Shown in pieces: positions 1-7,775 of a stretch of 64,000 nt of DNA (the first letter of the stretch is position 1; each line of letters opens with the position of its first letter). The translations under genes and the position numbers were made by a program. The DNA is from Microbacterium kunmingense (lineage in GTDB: Bacteria > Actinomycetota > Actinomycetes > Actinomycetales > Microbacteriaceae), in the NCBI RefSeq assembly GCF_023155745.1, contig NZ_JAKNUS010000002.1, positions 124,001-188,000 of the forward strand. Direction: 5' to 3'. The notes below the pieces were generated by a model. The model had not been told where the DNA came from, searched no databases, and saw only the letters and a program-made list of their open reading frames with translations.

Positions 1-1
1 A

Positions 2-580
2 GGAGCGGCCCGGGAGCGCGTCGTTCATGACGTGTCGGCGTGGACGGCGCCGCTGCGGGATGAGCTCGCGACGGCCGAAGCCGAGGGGCGTGTCGCCCAG
101 TGGTCGAGCGACGGCATGTCGGTGTGGGCGGAGCGGCCCTGGAACGCCGAAGGCAAGCGTCTCGCGCCCGTCTTCCACGCCGCCGTCACGGTGACCGCGA
201 CCTTCACCGACTTCGACGCCCTCTCGGCCTGGGCGAGCGAGGTCATCGCCCGGGAGGGGGTGCAGTTCTCCGGCCTCGAGTGGCGCCTCTCGCCGCTGAC
301 CAAGGCCGCACTCGAACGGTCCGTCGCCGCCGAGGCCGTCACCGTCGCCGTCGAACGCGCGACCGCCTACGCCCGCGCGCTCGGGCTGAGCGCCGTCAGC
401 GCCGTCGAGATCGCCGATGCCGGGATGCTCAGCGACGATCGCGGCGGGCGGGGTGAGTCGGCGCGGCCGCTCATGGCGCGCGCGGCGTTCAGCGGCGACG
501 CCGGCGGTGCCGACATCCGGCTGCAGCCGGCGGACGTGGTCGTCAGCGCCACCGTCGACGCGCGATTCATCGCGCGCTGA
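2..580 (+). CDS. SIMPL domain-containing protein (DUF541), 5' end outside window
   Basis: Open from the first bases of the window with no stop in frame, so the gene starts upstream. A GTG at 32 could serve as a start, but the reading frame before it is also open and looks coding. The visible ~190 residues match the SIMPL/DUF541 style: alternating hydrophobic strands, an 'AVTVTATFTDFDALSAWASEV' type strand-helix segment near the middle, and a C-terminal 'VVVSATVDARF' strand, the usual last strand of this fold. Family members are periplasmic or surface proteins of unclear role. It converges on smpB with a gap of only 3 bases. Family call is moderately sure; function is unknown. Confidence 0.7.
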   Translation, partial: GAARERVVHDVSAWTAPLRDELATAEAEGRVAQWSSDGMSVWAERPWNAEGKRLAPVFHAAVTVTATFTDFDALSAWASEVIAREGVQFSGLEWRLSPLTKAALERSVAAEAVTVAVERATAYARALGLSAVSAVEIADAGMLSDDRGGRGESARPLMARAAFSGDAGGADIRLQPADVVVSATVDARFIAR

Positions 581-583
581 AGA

Positions 584-1060
584 TCAGTCGCCGAGTCGAT
601 TGCGGGTGCGCATCGCCCGCTCCGCCTCGCGGCGATCCTGACGTTCCCGCAGGGTCTGCCGTTTGTCGAACTCGCGCTTGCCCTTCGCCACCGCGATCTC
701 CACCTTCGCCCGACCGTCGGAGAAGTACAGACGCAGCGGCACGAGGGTGTACCCCCCGGCCGAGACCGCGTGGGAGAGCTTGACGATCTCGTCCTTGTGG
801 AGGAGGAGCTTGCGGGTGCGCTTGGCCGCGTGGTTGGTCCAGTGCCCCTGCGAGTACTCCGGGATGTGAACGGCATCGAGGAAGGCCTCCCCGCCGTCGA
901 TGTAGGCGTAGCCGTCGGTGAGGTTCGCCCGCCCCTGGCGCAGCGACTTCACCTCGGTACCGGTGAGGACCAGCCCCGCCTCATAGGTCTTGTCGATGAG
1001 GTAGTCGTGGCGCGCGCGACGATTCGTCGCGATGACCTTCTCACCGCGTTCGCGTGCCAT
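584..1060 (-). CDS. smpB: SsrA-binding protein SmpB
   Basis: SmpB binds tmRNA and brings it to stalled ribosomes for trans-translation. The 158-residue product has the family landmarks: N-terminal '[10 protein letters not shown]', then '[19 protein letters not shown]', 'HIPEYSQG' and the basic C-terminal tail '[19 protein letters not shown]' that enters the mRNA channel. Length is normal. It follows ftsX and ftsE on the same strand, the usual actinobacterial order. No tmRNA gene was found next to it in this window. Confidence 0.97.
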   Translation of the reverse strand: MARERGEKVIATNRRARHDYLIDKTYEAGLVLTGTEVKSLRQGRANLTDGYAYIDGGEAFLDAVHIPEYSQGHWTNHAAKRTRKLLLHKDEIVKLSHAVSAGGYTLVPLRLYFSDGRAKVEIAVAKGKREFDKRQTLRERQDRREAERAMRTRNRLGD

Positions 1061-1140
1061 GCTCGCTCTCCTCCTTCAGGGCCGCGCGGCAGCATCCGAT
1101 CATCCGGGTCGCGCACGGCAGCCCGCCAGTTTAGCAAGCT

Positions 1141-2055
1141 TCAGGTGCGAAGCCAGCGGCGGATGGCGAAGCTGGCCGACAGCGCTGCCAGAACGACCCC
1201 GATCGTGACGATGACGGGGATCACCACGGCGACGTCGCCGCCGTCGACCCAGGTCGTGACGAACTGGACCCGGCCGCGGAGCTCTTCGACGCCGAAATGC
1301 AGTCCCACGATGACCGTCACACTGGCGAGGACCGAGCCGATCAGGGCGGCGAAGACGCCCTCCAGGACGAACGGGGTCTGGATGAATCGGTTCGACGCGC
1401 CCACCATGCGCATGATCCCGAGCTCGCGGCGCCGGGCGAATGCCGAGAGCCGGATCGTCGTGGCGATGAGCAGGACCGCGGCGATGAGCATGAGCGCGGC
1501 GATGCCCACGGCGATGTAGGTCGCCACGGTCAGCGCCGAGAACAGCGGATCGAGGTACTGCAGCTGATCCTCGACGACTTCGACGCCCTCCATGCCCTGG
1601 AAGGCCTCGATGATGACGTCGGAGCGTCGATGATCGACGAGGTTGATCCGGAAGGTCTCGTTCAGCTGGTCGGGGGTGATGACGCTGGCGTAGTCCTCGC
1701 CGAGGAGGTCGATGACGTTCTGGTAGGCCTCGTCCCGGTTCTCGAAGCGCACCGCGTCGATGAGGGGCGCGATGGCGGGGCTGTCGAGCTGGCTCTGCAC
1801 GGCGGCGATCTGGTCCTCGGTGGCCACCCCGCCGGCACACGTCCCCTCCTGGGTCGACACCGAGGTGCACATGCTGATCGCCACCTGCGCGCGGTCGGCC
1901 CAGAAGCTCTCCATCTTGCCGATCTGCATCTGCATGAGGATGGCCGCTCCCACGAAGGTCAGGGAGACGAAGGTGACGAGCACCACCGAGATGACCATCG
2001 ACGCGTTGCGGCGAAGCCCCGTGAAGGCCTCGGCCAGCACCAGACCGACCCTCAT
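1141..2055 (-). CDS. ftsX: Cell division ABC transporter permease FtsX
   Basis: FtsX is the membrane partner of FtsE; in actinobacteria the pair controls peptidoglycan hydrolases at the division site. The 304-residue protein has a transmembrane helix at about residues 20-45, a long extracytoplasmic domain with two cysteines ('SMCTSVSTQEGTCAGG', about 83-95), and three more C-terminal helices, giving the four-helix FtsX topology. Its ATG overlaps the ftsE stop by 4 bases (ATGA), so the two genes are translationally coupled. The long external domain is where hydrolase adaptors bind in studied homologues. Confidence 0.95.
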   Translation of the reverse strand: MRVGLVLAEAFTGLRRNASMVISVVLVTFVSLTFVGAAILMQMQIGKMESFWADRAQVAISMCTSVSTQEGTCAGGVATEDQIAAVQSQLDSPAIAPLIDAVRFENRDEAYQNVIDLLGEDYASVITPDQLNETFRINLVDHRRSDVIIEAFQGMEGVEVVEDQLQYLDPLFSALTVATYIAVGIAALMLIAAVLLIATTIRLSAFARRRELGIMRMVGASNRFIQTPFVLEGVFAALIGSVLASVTVIVGLHFGVEELRGRVQFVTTWVDGGDVAVVIPVIVTIGVVLAALSASFAIRRWLRT

Positions 2056-3104
2056 GAGGTCGGTCCCACTTCATCGTCGCGATCGCGGCGGCCGAGCCCC
2101 AAGCGGTCGGCGACGCCGAGCTCGGCGACCTCCACCTCCGGGATGTCCTGGACGGGCACCGGTTGCGTCTGCGGCCGCGTGATCTCGCGCGGCGGGGCGG
2201 CGTCGGGCTGCCGGTCTGCGTCGGCCCGAGCGGCCGGAACCGCCACGGGCTCGGGTGTCAGGTCTCGGCCCTCCCCCGCCCAGGGCGGGGCGACGGAGTC
2301 GACCGGCAGACTCGTGCCGGCCATCGCCGCAGCTTCCCGCTGCAGTTCGAGCACCGCCGTCAGGGCCGCCACCGCCGCGGCGCCGCGCTCGGGTTCGGGG
2401 GCGAGACTCGGAATCGCCGAGGTGTCGCCGTACCCGCCATGGCGCTCGTCACGGACCATCTCGCCGTTCTTCAGCTCGATCACACGCCGCTTCATCTGGT
2501 CGACGAAACCCGCCTCGTGGGTGGCCATCACGACCGTGGTGCCGTTGGCGTTGATGCGGGCGAGCAGCTGCATGATGTCCACCGAGGTGGCCGGGTCGAG
2601 GTTCCCGGTCGGTTCGTCGGCGAGGAGCACCTGGGGCCGGTTCGCCAGGGCGCGCGCGATGGCGACACGCTGCTGCTCCCCGCCGGAGAGTTCGTGCGGG
2701 AACCGCTTCTCCTTGCCGGCCAGGCCCACCAGCGCCAGCACCTCGGGAACGGCCTGCTGGATGAAGGCGCGGGATGACCCGATCACCTGCAGTGTGAACG
2801 CGACGTTCTGGAAGACCGTCTTCGACGGCAAGAGGCGGAAGTCCTGGAACACCGCCCCGATGTGGCGGCGGAAGTACGGAACCTTGCGATTGGAGAGCGT
2901 TCGGACGTCGCGGCCGAGCACGACCACCCGCCCGTCGCTGGGAACGTCCTCTCGCAGGATCAAGCGCAGGCACGAGGACTTCCCCGACCCCGACGCCCCG
3001 ACGAGGAAGACGAATTCGCCGCGGAGCACCTCGAAGTCCACCTTGTTCAGGGCAGGGCGGGAGGTGCCGCGATAGTGCTTCGTGACGTTCTCGAACCGGA
3101 TCAT
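2052..3104 (-). CDS. ftsE: Cell division ATP-binding protein FtsE with long C-terminal extension
   Basis: ABC ATPase of the FtsEX complex. Walker A 'GASGSGKS' is at about residues 36-43, the signature 'LSGGEQQR' near 140, and Walker B 'VLLADEP' near 160. The ATPase core ends at about residue 230, the length of a typical FtsE. Here the protein continues to 350 residues with an Ala/Pro/acidic tail of low complexity ('RADADRQPDAAPPREI' and similar) that shows no fold. The tail is in frame, runs directly into the 4-base overlap with ftsX, and shows no frameshift sign, so it seems real. Function of the tail is unknown. Confidence 0.95.
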   Translation of the reverse strand: MIRFENVTKHYRGTSRPALNKVDFEVLRGEFVFLVGASGSGKSSCLRLILREDVPSDGRVVVLGRDVRTLSNRKVPYFRRHIGAVFQDFRLLPSKTVFQNVAFTLQVIGSSRAFIQQAVPEVLALVGLAGKEKRFPHELSGGEQQRVAIARALANRPQVLLADEPTGNLDPATSVDIMQLLARINANGTTVVMATHEAGFVDQMKRRVIELKNGEMVRDERHGGYGDTSAIPSLAPEPERGAAAVAALTAVLELQREAAAMAGTSLPVDSVAPPWAGEGRDLTPEPVAVPAARADADRQPDAAPPREITRPQTQPVPVQDIPEVEVAELGVADRLGLGRRDRDDEVGPTS

Positions 3105-3169
3105 GGCGTCACGAGCCTAAGCGGCGGTTCGCGCAAGGCGCCCAGCGACACCCGGCGCGGCGTCATCCG

Positions 3170-4282
3170 TCAGGCGTCGTCGTCCTTGCGCTTGCGCCAC
3201 CGAATGCCGGCGGCGATGAAGCCGTCGATGTCGCCGTCGAAGACCGGTGCGGGGTTTCCCACCTCGTGGCCGGTGCGGAGGTCCTTGACGAGCTGCTGCC
3301 CGTACAGGAAGTAGGAGCGCATCTGATCGCCCCAGCTCGCCGTGATGGTGCCGGCGAGCTCCTTCTTCTTCGCCGCCTCCTCCTCGCGCTTGAGCAGGAG
3401 CAGGCGCGTCTGCAGGACGCGCATCGCGGCGGCTCGGTTCTGGATCTGCGACTTCTCGTTCTGCATCGACACCACGATCCCGGTGGGGAGGTGGGTGATC
3501 CGCACCGCCGAGTCGGTGGTGTTGACCGACTGCCCCCCGGGACCGGACGAGCGGAACACGTCGACGCGGATGTCACCCTCGGGGATGTCGACCTCGACGG
3601 CCTCCTCCATCACCGGGATCACCTCGACCGCGGCGAACGAGGTCTGACGCTTGTCGGCGGCGCCGAACGGGCTGATCCGGGCGAGGCGATGAGTCCCCGC
3701 CTCCACCGAGAGCGTGCCGTAGGCGTACGGCGCATCGATCTCGAACGTGGCCGACTTGATGCCGGCGCCCTCGGCGTAAGAGGTGTCCATCACCTTTACG
3801 GGATATTTGTGCCGCTCGGCCCACCGCAGGTACATGCGCATCAGCATCTCGGCGAAGTCTGTCGCATCGTCGCCGCCGGCGCCGGAGCGGATCGTGACGA
3901 CGGCGGAGCGATCGTCGTACTCGCCGTCGAGCAGCGTCTGCACCTCGAGCTGACCGATGACGTCTTCCAGCTCGGCGATCTCGTGGCGGGCCTCTTCGGC
4001 CGAATCCTCGTCGTCCATCTCGTTGGCGAGCTCTACGAGGACCTCGAGGTCGTCGAGGCGCTGCTCGATGTCGGTGATGCGCTTCAGCTCGCTCTGGCGG
4101 TGGCTGAGGGCGCTGGTGACCTTCTGCGCCTTGTCCACGTCGTCCCAGAGGTCGGGGGCGCCGGCTTCTTCGCTGAGGCGCGCGATCTCGGACTCCAGGG
4201 CGTCGACGTCCACGACGGCCTTGATGTCGGAGAACGTGGACCGGAGGGCCTTGATGTCGTCGGACGGATCGAATTCGAGCAT
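3170..4282 (-). CDS. prfB: Peptide chain release factor 2
   Basis: RF2 recognises UGA and UAA stop codons and triggers peptidyl-tRNA hydrolysis through its GGQ loop. The 370-residue product shows '[17 protein letters not shown]', with GGQ at about residue 250, plus the '[16 protein letters not shown]' domain and an N-terminal helical bundle. The frame is continuous from ATG to stop; there is no in-frame UGA near codon 25, so the autoregulatory +1 frameshift known from E. coli prfB is absent. It lies upstream of ftsE on the same strand and diverges from the MFS gene with only 20 bases between. Confidence 0.97.
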   Translation of the reverse strand: MLEFDPSDDIKALRSTFSDIKAVVDVDALESEIARLSEEAGAPDLWDDVDKAQKVTSALSHRQSELKRITDIEQRLDDLEVLVELANEMDDEDSAEEARHEIAELEDVIGQLEVQTLLDGEYDDRSAVVTIRSGAGGDDATDFAEMLMRMYLRWAERHKYPVKVMDTSYAEGAGIKSATFEIDAPYAYGTLSVEAGTHRLARISPFGAADKRQTSFAAVEVIPVMEEAVEVDIPEGDIRVDVFRSSGPGGQSVNTTDSAVRITHLPTGIVVSMQNEKSQIQNRAAAMRVLQTRLLLLKREEEAAKKKELAGTITASWGDQMRSYFLYGQQLVKDLRTGHEVGNPAPVFDGDIDGFIAAGIRWRKRKDDDA

Positions 4283-4302
4283 GACACTCCAGACTAACGT
4301 GG

Positions 4303-5634
4303 ATGACCGTGCCAGATCTTCCGCCCCGCTCCCCCGGCGCGGCGGCGGTGCTCGGCCGCTTCGCGCCGATGATCTACGGGCCGACCCTGCTCTTCGCGCT
4401 GGGCGAGGGTGCGATCCTGCCGCTCATCCCGGTCATCGCCGCACGGCTGGGCGCCGACGTGGCCACGGCGGCGCTCGTCGCATCCGCCCTCGTCGTCGGG
4501 CAGCTCTGCGGCAACATCCCCGCCGGATACGCCGTCGCGCGCATCGGAGAACGTCTCACGATGGTCATCGCGGGCCTGCTCTCCCTCGCGGGCGTGGTGG
4601 GGATGGCGCTCGCGCCGGGGCTCGGTGTCTTCGCCACCTCGGTCTTCCTCATCGGCTTCTGTGCCGCGGCCTTCGGCCTCGCGCGCCACTCGTTCATGAC
4701 CACCCGGGTGCCGCTGTCGTTCCGCGCGCGGGCCCTGTCGCTCCTGGGCGGCACCTTCCGGCTCGGGATGTTCGTGGGTCCCTTCGTCTCCGCCGGTCTC
4801 ATCGCCCTCTTCGGCGGCGAGGCGGCGAGCATCTGGTTCTTCGGCGTGTGTCTCGCCGCCGTCATCGCGCTCGTCCTCCTCGGCCCCGACCCCGAGCGTG
4901 CACTCGTCATCGCCGACGCGCGCGCCGATGCGTCGCGTCCGGCCCCCCGCGCCGGCGATGGGGGCGGCGGTGAGACCGACACCGGTGAGCCGGTCGCCAC
5001 GGGACCGGTGCCCGTACGGGGCGCCCACGGGCCGCGTGAGGGGGTGTTCCGCACGATGTGGCGCCACCGCGCCGTGCTGTCGCGGCTCGGCGTCGCCGCG
5101 GCATCCCTCTCCGCCGTCCGGTCGGCGCGGCAGGTCGTGCTCCCGCTGTGGGGGGTCTCGATCGGCCTGGATGCCCAGACGATCGCGCTGGTCGTGGGGG
5201 TCTCGGGCGCGATCGATTTCGCCCTCTTCTACGCCAGCGGCCAGGTGATGGACCGCTTCGGCAGACTGTGGGCGGCCCTCCCCGCGATGCTCCTCATGGG
5301 GGCGGGGTTCCTCGCCCTGTCCTTCACGCACGACCTCGCCTCCGCCGATATGTGGTTCGCGATGTTCGGGGCGGTGCTCGGGGTCGGCAACGGCCTGTCC
5401 AGCGGGATCCTGCTGACCCTGGGCGCGGACGCGGCGCCACCGGAGGATCCCGCACCGTTCCTGGGCTCGTGGCGCACACTCACGGACGCCGGTGGTGCGC
5501 TCGCACCCCTCGCCGTCTCGGCGATCGCAGCGGCGGCGTCGCTGTCGGTGGCGGCAGCGGTCATCGGGGTCGTCGGCTTCGTGGGAGCGGGGGCGTTCGC
5601 GCGCTGGGTGCCGCGGTTCGTGCCGCGTCCCTGA
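4303..5634 (+). CDS. MFS transporter
   Basis: 443-residue multi-pass membrane protein with two blocks of about six hydrophobic helices separated by a polar central loop of roughly 50 residues (about 205-250, rich in Asp, Gly and Pro). The '[17 protein letters not shown]' segment after helix 2 resembles the MFS loop 2-3 motif. The usual fold exports or imports small molecules by proton coupling; the substrate cannot be told from sequence. The ATG at 4303 leaves only 20 bases to the divergent prfB start, so the two promoters must overlap or the transcript is leaderless. Confidence 0.85.
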   Translation: MTVPDLPPRSPGAAAVLGRFAPMIYGPTLLFALGEGAILPLIPVIAARLGADVATAALVASALVVGQLCGNIPAGYAVARIGERLTMVIAGLLSLAGVVGMALAPGLGVFATSVFLIGFCAAAFGLARHSFMTTRVPLSFRARALSLLGGTFRLGMFVGPFVSAGLIALFGGEAASIWFFGVCLAAVIALVLLGPDPERALVIADARADASRPAPRAGDGGGGETDTGEPVATGPVPVRGAHGPREGVFRTMWRHRAVLSRLGVAAASLSAVRSARQVVLPLWGVSIGLDAQTIALVVGVSGAIDFALFYASGQVMDRFGRLWAALPAMLLMGAGFLALSFTHDLASADMWFAMFGAVLGVGNGLSSGILLTLGADAAPPEDPAPFLGSWRTLTDAGGALAPLAVSAIAAAASLSVAAAVIGVVGFVGAGAFARWVPRFVPRP

Positions 5635-5664
5635 CCTCCGGCGCGGTGGGCGTACCCTCGGGAC

Positions 5665-6054
5665 ATGGTCGTCGCAGGTCTCGTCTTCGCAGCTGTCGCT
5701 GCGCTCATCCACCTCTACATCTTCGTGATGGAGTCGCTGACCTGGACCAGCGCCCGCACGCGCGCGACCTTCGGCATCCGCAGCCTCGAGGAGGCGCAGA
5801 CGACGAAGGCGATGGCGTTCAACCAGGGCTTCTACAACCTGTTCCTCGCCGTCGCGGCGCTTCTGGGCATCGTGCTCGTCGCCGCCGGCATCACCGTCGT
5901 CGGGGCGACGCTGGTCTTCGTCGGCACCGGATCGATGGTCGCGGCGGGCCTCGTGCTGCTGCTGTCGAATCGTCGGATGCTGCGACCCGCCGCCATCCAG
6001 GCGGTGCCGCCGCTGATCGCGATCATCCTGCTCGCCCTCGGGCTCGCCGTCTGA
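5665..6054 (+). CDS. DUF1304 domain-containing membrane protein
   Basis: 129 residues with four predicted membrane helices. The pattern 'HLYIFVMESLTW', 'FGI...AMAFNQGFYNLFLA' and a C-terminal 'AIQAVPPLIAIILLALGL' is that of the small DUF1304 family. No biochemical role is established. It lies 30 bases after the MFS gene on the same strand and may be co-transcribed with it. It converges on the tad operon with a 19-base gap. Confidence 0.85.
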   Translation: MVVAGLVFAAVAALIHLYIFVMESLTWTSARTRATFGIRSLEEAQTTKAMAFNQGFYNLFLAVAALLGIVLVAAGITVVGATLVFVGTGSMVAAGLVLLLSNRRMLRPAAIQAVPPLIAIILLALGLAV

Positions 6055-6073
6055 CGGCGCGGCGCCGCGCGGG

Positions 6074-6520
6074 TCAGCGCAGCGCGGTGCGACTGGTCGC
6101 GGTCGCCTCGAGGGCGACCCCGTCGGGGACGAAGAGCGTCGCGACCGGGGGGCGCCACGTACCCGCGACCCGCACCCGGGCCGATGTGCCGTCGGGCGTG
6201 CCTGCCGAGACGATCCGCAGATCACCGCCCCACTGATCGATCAGGGACGTGGCGAGTTCCGCGACCTCGTCATCGGTGAGGAGGGCGCGCGGCTCGCCGT
6301 CGTCGACGACCAGCTCGAAGCCGTCGGCGCCCGCGAGGGCGGCCGCGTCGGCAGCGGCATCGACCCGCTTCTGCGCGAGGTAGAGACTCGTCGCGTCCAC
6401 GCAGACGAGGACGACCACCAGCGCCAGGATCGCGTAGCCGAGCGTCAGGAGCAGGACGCTGCCGGTGTCGTCCGAGGACTCGGCAGAGCCGCCGGCGATC
6501 CGTCGCGCCTTCGCGATCAT
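6074..6520 (-). CDS. Rv3654c/TadG-like pilus-associated protein
   Basis: 148 residues from the ATG at 6520, which overlaps the previous stop by 4 bases; the much longer upstream extension has no such support and reads as low-complexity Arg/Pro. A single N-terminal membrane helix ('TLGYAILALVVVLVCVDA') is followed by 'YLAQKRVDAAADAAALAGADG', the hallmark of TadG/Rv3654c-like pseudopilin-type proteins. It is the last gene of the tad operon. Known relatives are exported minor components of Flp-type pili. Confidence 0.85.
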   Translation of the reverse strand: MIAKARRIAGGSAESSDDTGSVLLLTLGYAILALVVVLVCVDATSLYLAQKRVDAAADAAALAGADGFELVVDDGEPRALLTDDEVAELATSLIDQWGGDLRIVSAGTPDGTSARVRVAGTWRPPVATLFVPDGVALEATATSRTALR

Positions 6521-6993
6521 CCGCCCTCCCAGAAGCGCGAGACCCGCTGGGCGGCCGTCGCCTCGACGGGGACGGCGGCGACGCGGTCGAGCCCGAAGAC
6601 AGGGGGAACGAGGGGAAGCGGGACGGTGCTGCGCAGGCGCACGAGGAGCGTCGCACCCGCCCGTGGGCACGCCGCGCCGGAGGGCGCGCACTCGACGGAG
6701 AGGTCGATCCGGCTGGGATCGATGCCGTACTCGTCGGAGACCGACGCCAGGACGCGCTCGGCGCGCCGGTCGGCGTCCTCGGGGTCGCTCGCGCCCGCGA
6801 CGGCGCGGGCGACGTGACGAGCGCCTGCTTCCGCTCCGAGAGCTTGACTCTGGATGAGCCCGAGGGTGACCACGACATAGACGAGCGGAACGAGGAGGAG
6901 CAGACCGATCACGATGAACTCCAGCGCCGCGGAGCCCCGGTCGTCGGGGTCGTCGTCTCGTGTCCGTTCAGTCGAAGGACTCCACCGGAGCAT
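6517..6993 (-). CDS. tadE: TadE-family minor pseudopilin
   Basis: 158 residues. After a charged N-terminus comes 'DRGSAALEFIVIGLLLLVPLVYVVVTLG', the conserved TadE prepilin-like helix with the Glu at position 5 of the mature hydrophobic stretch. The rest is extracytoplasmic with two cysteines ('CAPSGAAC'), possibly a disulfide. It overlaps its downstream neighbour by 4 bases, and its start lies within the 3' end of the upstream TadE gene. Acts as a minor subunit of the Flp pilus. Confidence 0.88.
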   Translation of the reverse strand: MLRWSPSTERTRDDDPDDRGSAALEFIVIGLLLLVPLVYVVVTLGLIQSQALGAEAGARHVARAVAGASDPEDADRRAERVLASVSDEYGIDPSRIDLSVECAPSGAACPRAGATLLVRLRSTVPLPLVPPVFGLDRVAAVPVEATAAQRVSRFWEGG

Positions 6994-7399
6994 GCGCGCT
7001 CACCTCCATCGCGCCGGGAAGACCGAGGAGGCCGATCACCGGAAGAGGCGCCCGCACGGTGACCTCGACCGCCGGGTACCCGAGGGCGGAGGTCTCGGCG
7101 ACGGCGATGTCGCCCGCGTAGGCGGCGCCGACGGTGCGGGTGACGATCTGCGAGGTGCGGTCGACGCCGTCGCGCAGCGACGTATCCGCTAGGGCGGCGT
7201 GATACGCGCCCTCGACGGCGGCGTCGTGGACGACGTTTCTGACGTAGATGCCGAGCCCGAGCTGCAGGACGGCCAGCGTGAGCGCGGTCAGCATCACCCC
7301 GACCAGCACGAACTCCACCGGCGCGGAGCCGCGTTCGTCCGTGTCATCCGTCCTCGGGGAATCGATCCCCCGACGGATGCCGCGCGTCACCGCGATCAC
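6968..7399 (-). CDS. tadE: TadE-family minor pseudopilin
   Basis: 143 residues. 'ERGSAPVEFVLVGVMLTALTLAVLQLGLGIYVRN' is a TadE-type signal/helix with a Glu near the start of the hydrophobic run, followed by an extracytoplasmic domain. Its 3' end overlaps the next tadE gene by 26 bases. It lies 1 base after the stop of the Flp-like pilin gene. Two TadE paralogues and one Rv3654c-like gene in a row match the usual actinobacterial tad layout. Confidence 0.88.
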   Translation of the reverse strand: MIAVTRGIRRGIDSPRTDDTDERGSAPVEFVLVGVMLTALTLAVLQLGLGIYVRNVVHDAAVEGAYHAALADTSLRDGVDRTSQIVTRTVGAAYAGDIAVAETSALGYPAVEVTVRAPLPVIGLLGLPGAMEVSAHAPVESFD

Positions 7400-7400
7400 G

Positions 7401-7601
7401 TCAGAAGCCTGAGACCCGCTCGATGGCCTGCTCGAACAGTCCTGCGAGCGCCGGACCGGCGAGGGCCCAGATCACCACGACCAGCCCTGCGGTCATGAGC
7501 GTGATCAGCACCCAGCCGGGGACGTCGCCGCGCTCATCCCCCGTGAGCTCGCCGAACGCGGTTCGCGCGCGGGTCCAGCTTCGGCGTGCGAGCTCGCGCA
7601 T
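7401..7601 (-). CDS. Flp-like pilin/DUF4244-type small membrane protein of the tad locus
   Basis: 66 residues from the ATG at 7601, which has an AAAGGAG ribosome site 6 bases upstream on the minus strand; an earlier in-frame start at 7667 is unlikely, as it adds an Arg/Pro-rich segment. The core 'TGDERGDVPGWVLITLMTAGLVVVIWALAGPAL' is one membrane helix preceded by a charged stretch, as in actinobacterial Flp/DUF4244 pilin-like proteins. Position between tadC and tadE supports the role as the major pilin. Confidence 0.8.
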   Translation of the reverse strand: MRELARRSWTRARTAFGELTGDERGDVPGWVLITLMTAGLVVVIWALAGPALAGLFEQAIERVSGF

Positions 7602-7663
7602 ACCGTTCTCCTTTCGTCGTGGGCGTCCCCGCCCTGTGATTCCGGGCGCGTGTCGGGTCGGGG

Positions 7664-7756
7664 TCATCCGATCCCCAACCGCAGGAGGAAGATCCCGGGG
7701 AACACCGCGAACAGCACGCTCAGCGGCAGGATGAGGAAGACCAGCGGCACGAGCAC
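7664..7756 (-). pseudogene. tadC: 3' fragment of tadC, separated by element insertion
   Basis: On the minus strand these 93 bases read as V-L-V-P followed by 'LVFLILPLSVLFAVFPGIFL' and a final L-R-L-G-I-G and stop. That is the C-terminal membrane helix of a TadC/type II secretion F protein. It has no start codon. It continues exactly from the 'IAMLVP' at the end of the other tadC fragment 12 kb to the right. The join lies inside the 12-base repeat shared by the two element ends. Seen directly; the fragment cannot be translated on its own. Confidence 0.9.
7744..7755. repeat. Left attachment-site repeat (attL)
   Basis: GCGGCACGAGCA, matching 19978-19989 with one mismatch (C/T at position 5). 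Left of it lies tadC 3' coding sequence; right of it, 19 bases away, starts the integrase. A short imperfect core is normal for large serine recombinases, which need only a 2-base crossover. The exact crossover dinucleotide cannot be fixed by reading. Confidence 0.75.
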
Positions 7757-7762
7757 TTGGTA

Positions 7763-7775
7763 TAGATTCTCCCTA
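7763..7775 (+). promoter_or_regulatory. Possible leaderless promoter of the integrase gene
   Basis: TAGATT (7763-7768) fits the actinobacterial -10 pattern TANNNT and ends 6 bases before the integrase ATG at 7775, the spacing expected when transcription starts on the A of ATG. No clear ribosome site precedes the ATG. Any -35 would fall in the attachment site itself, so integration and excision would change the upstream half of this promoter. Confidence 0.4.

Noticed and set aside
580-1140. tmRNA gene next to smpB
   Set aside because: No tRNA-like ends or tag-reading frame could be seen in the gaps around smpB.
4180-4282. Programmed +1 frameshift in prfB
   Set aside because: The frame is continuous from ATG; no in-frame UGA with a slippery codon is present.
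4294-6225. 643-codon open frame on the minus strand
   Set aside because: Antisense of the MFS and DUF1304 genes; Arg/Asp/His-rich, no motif.
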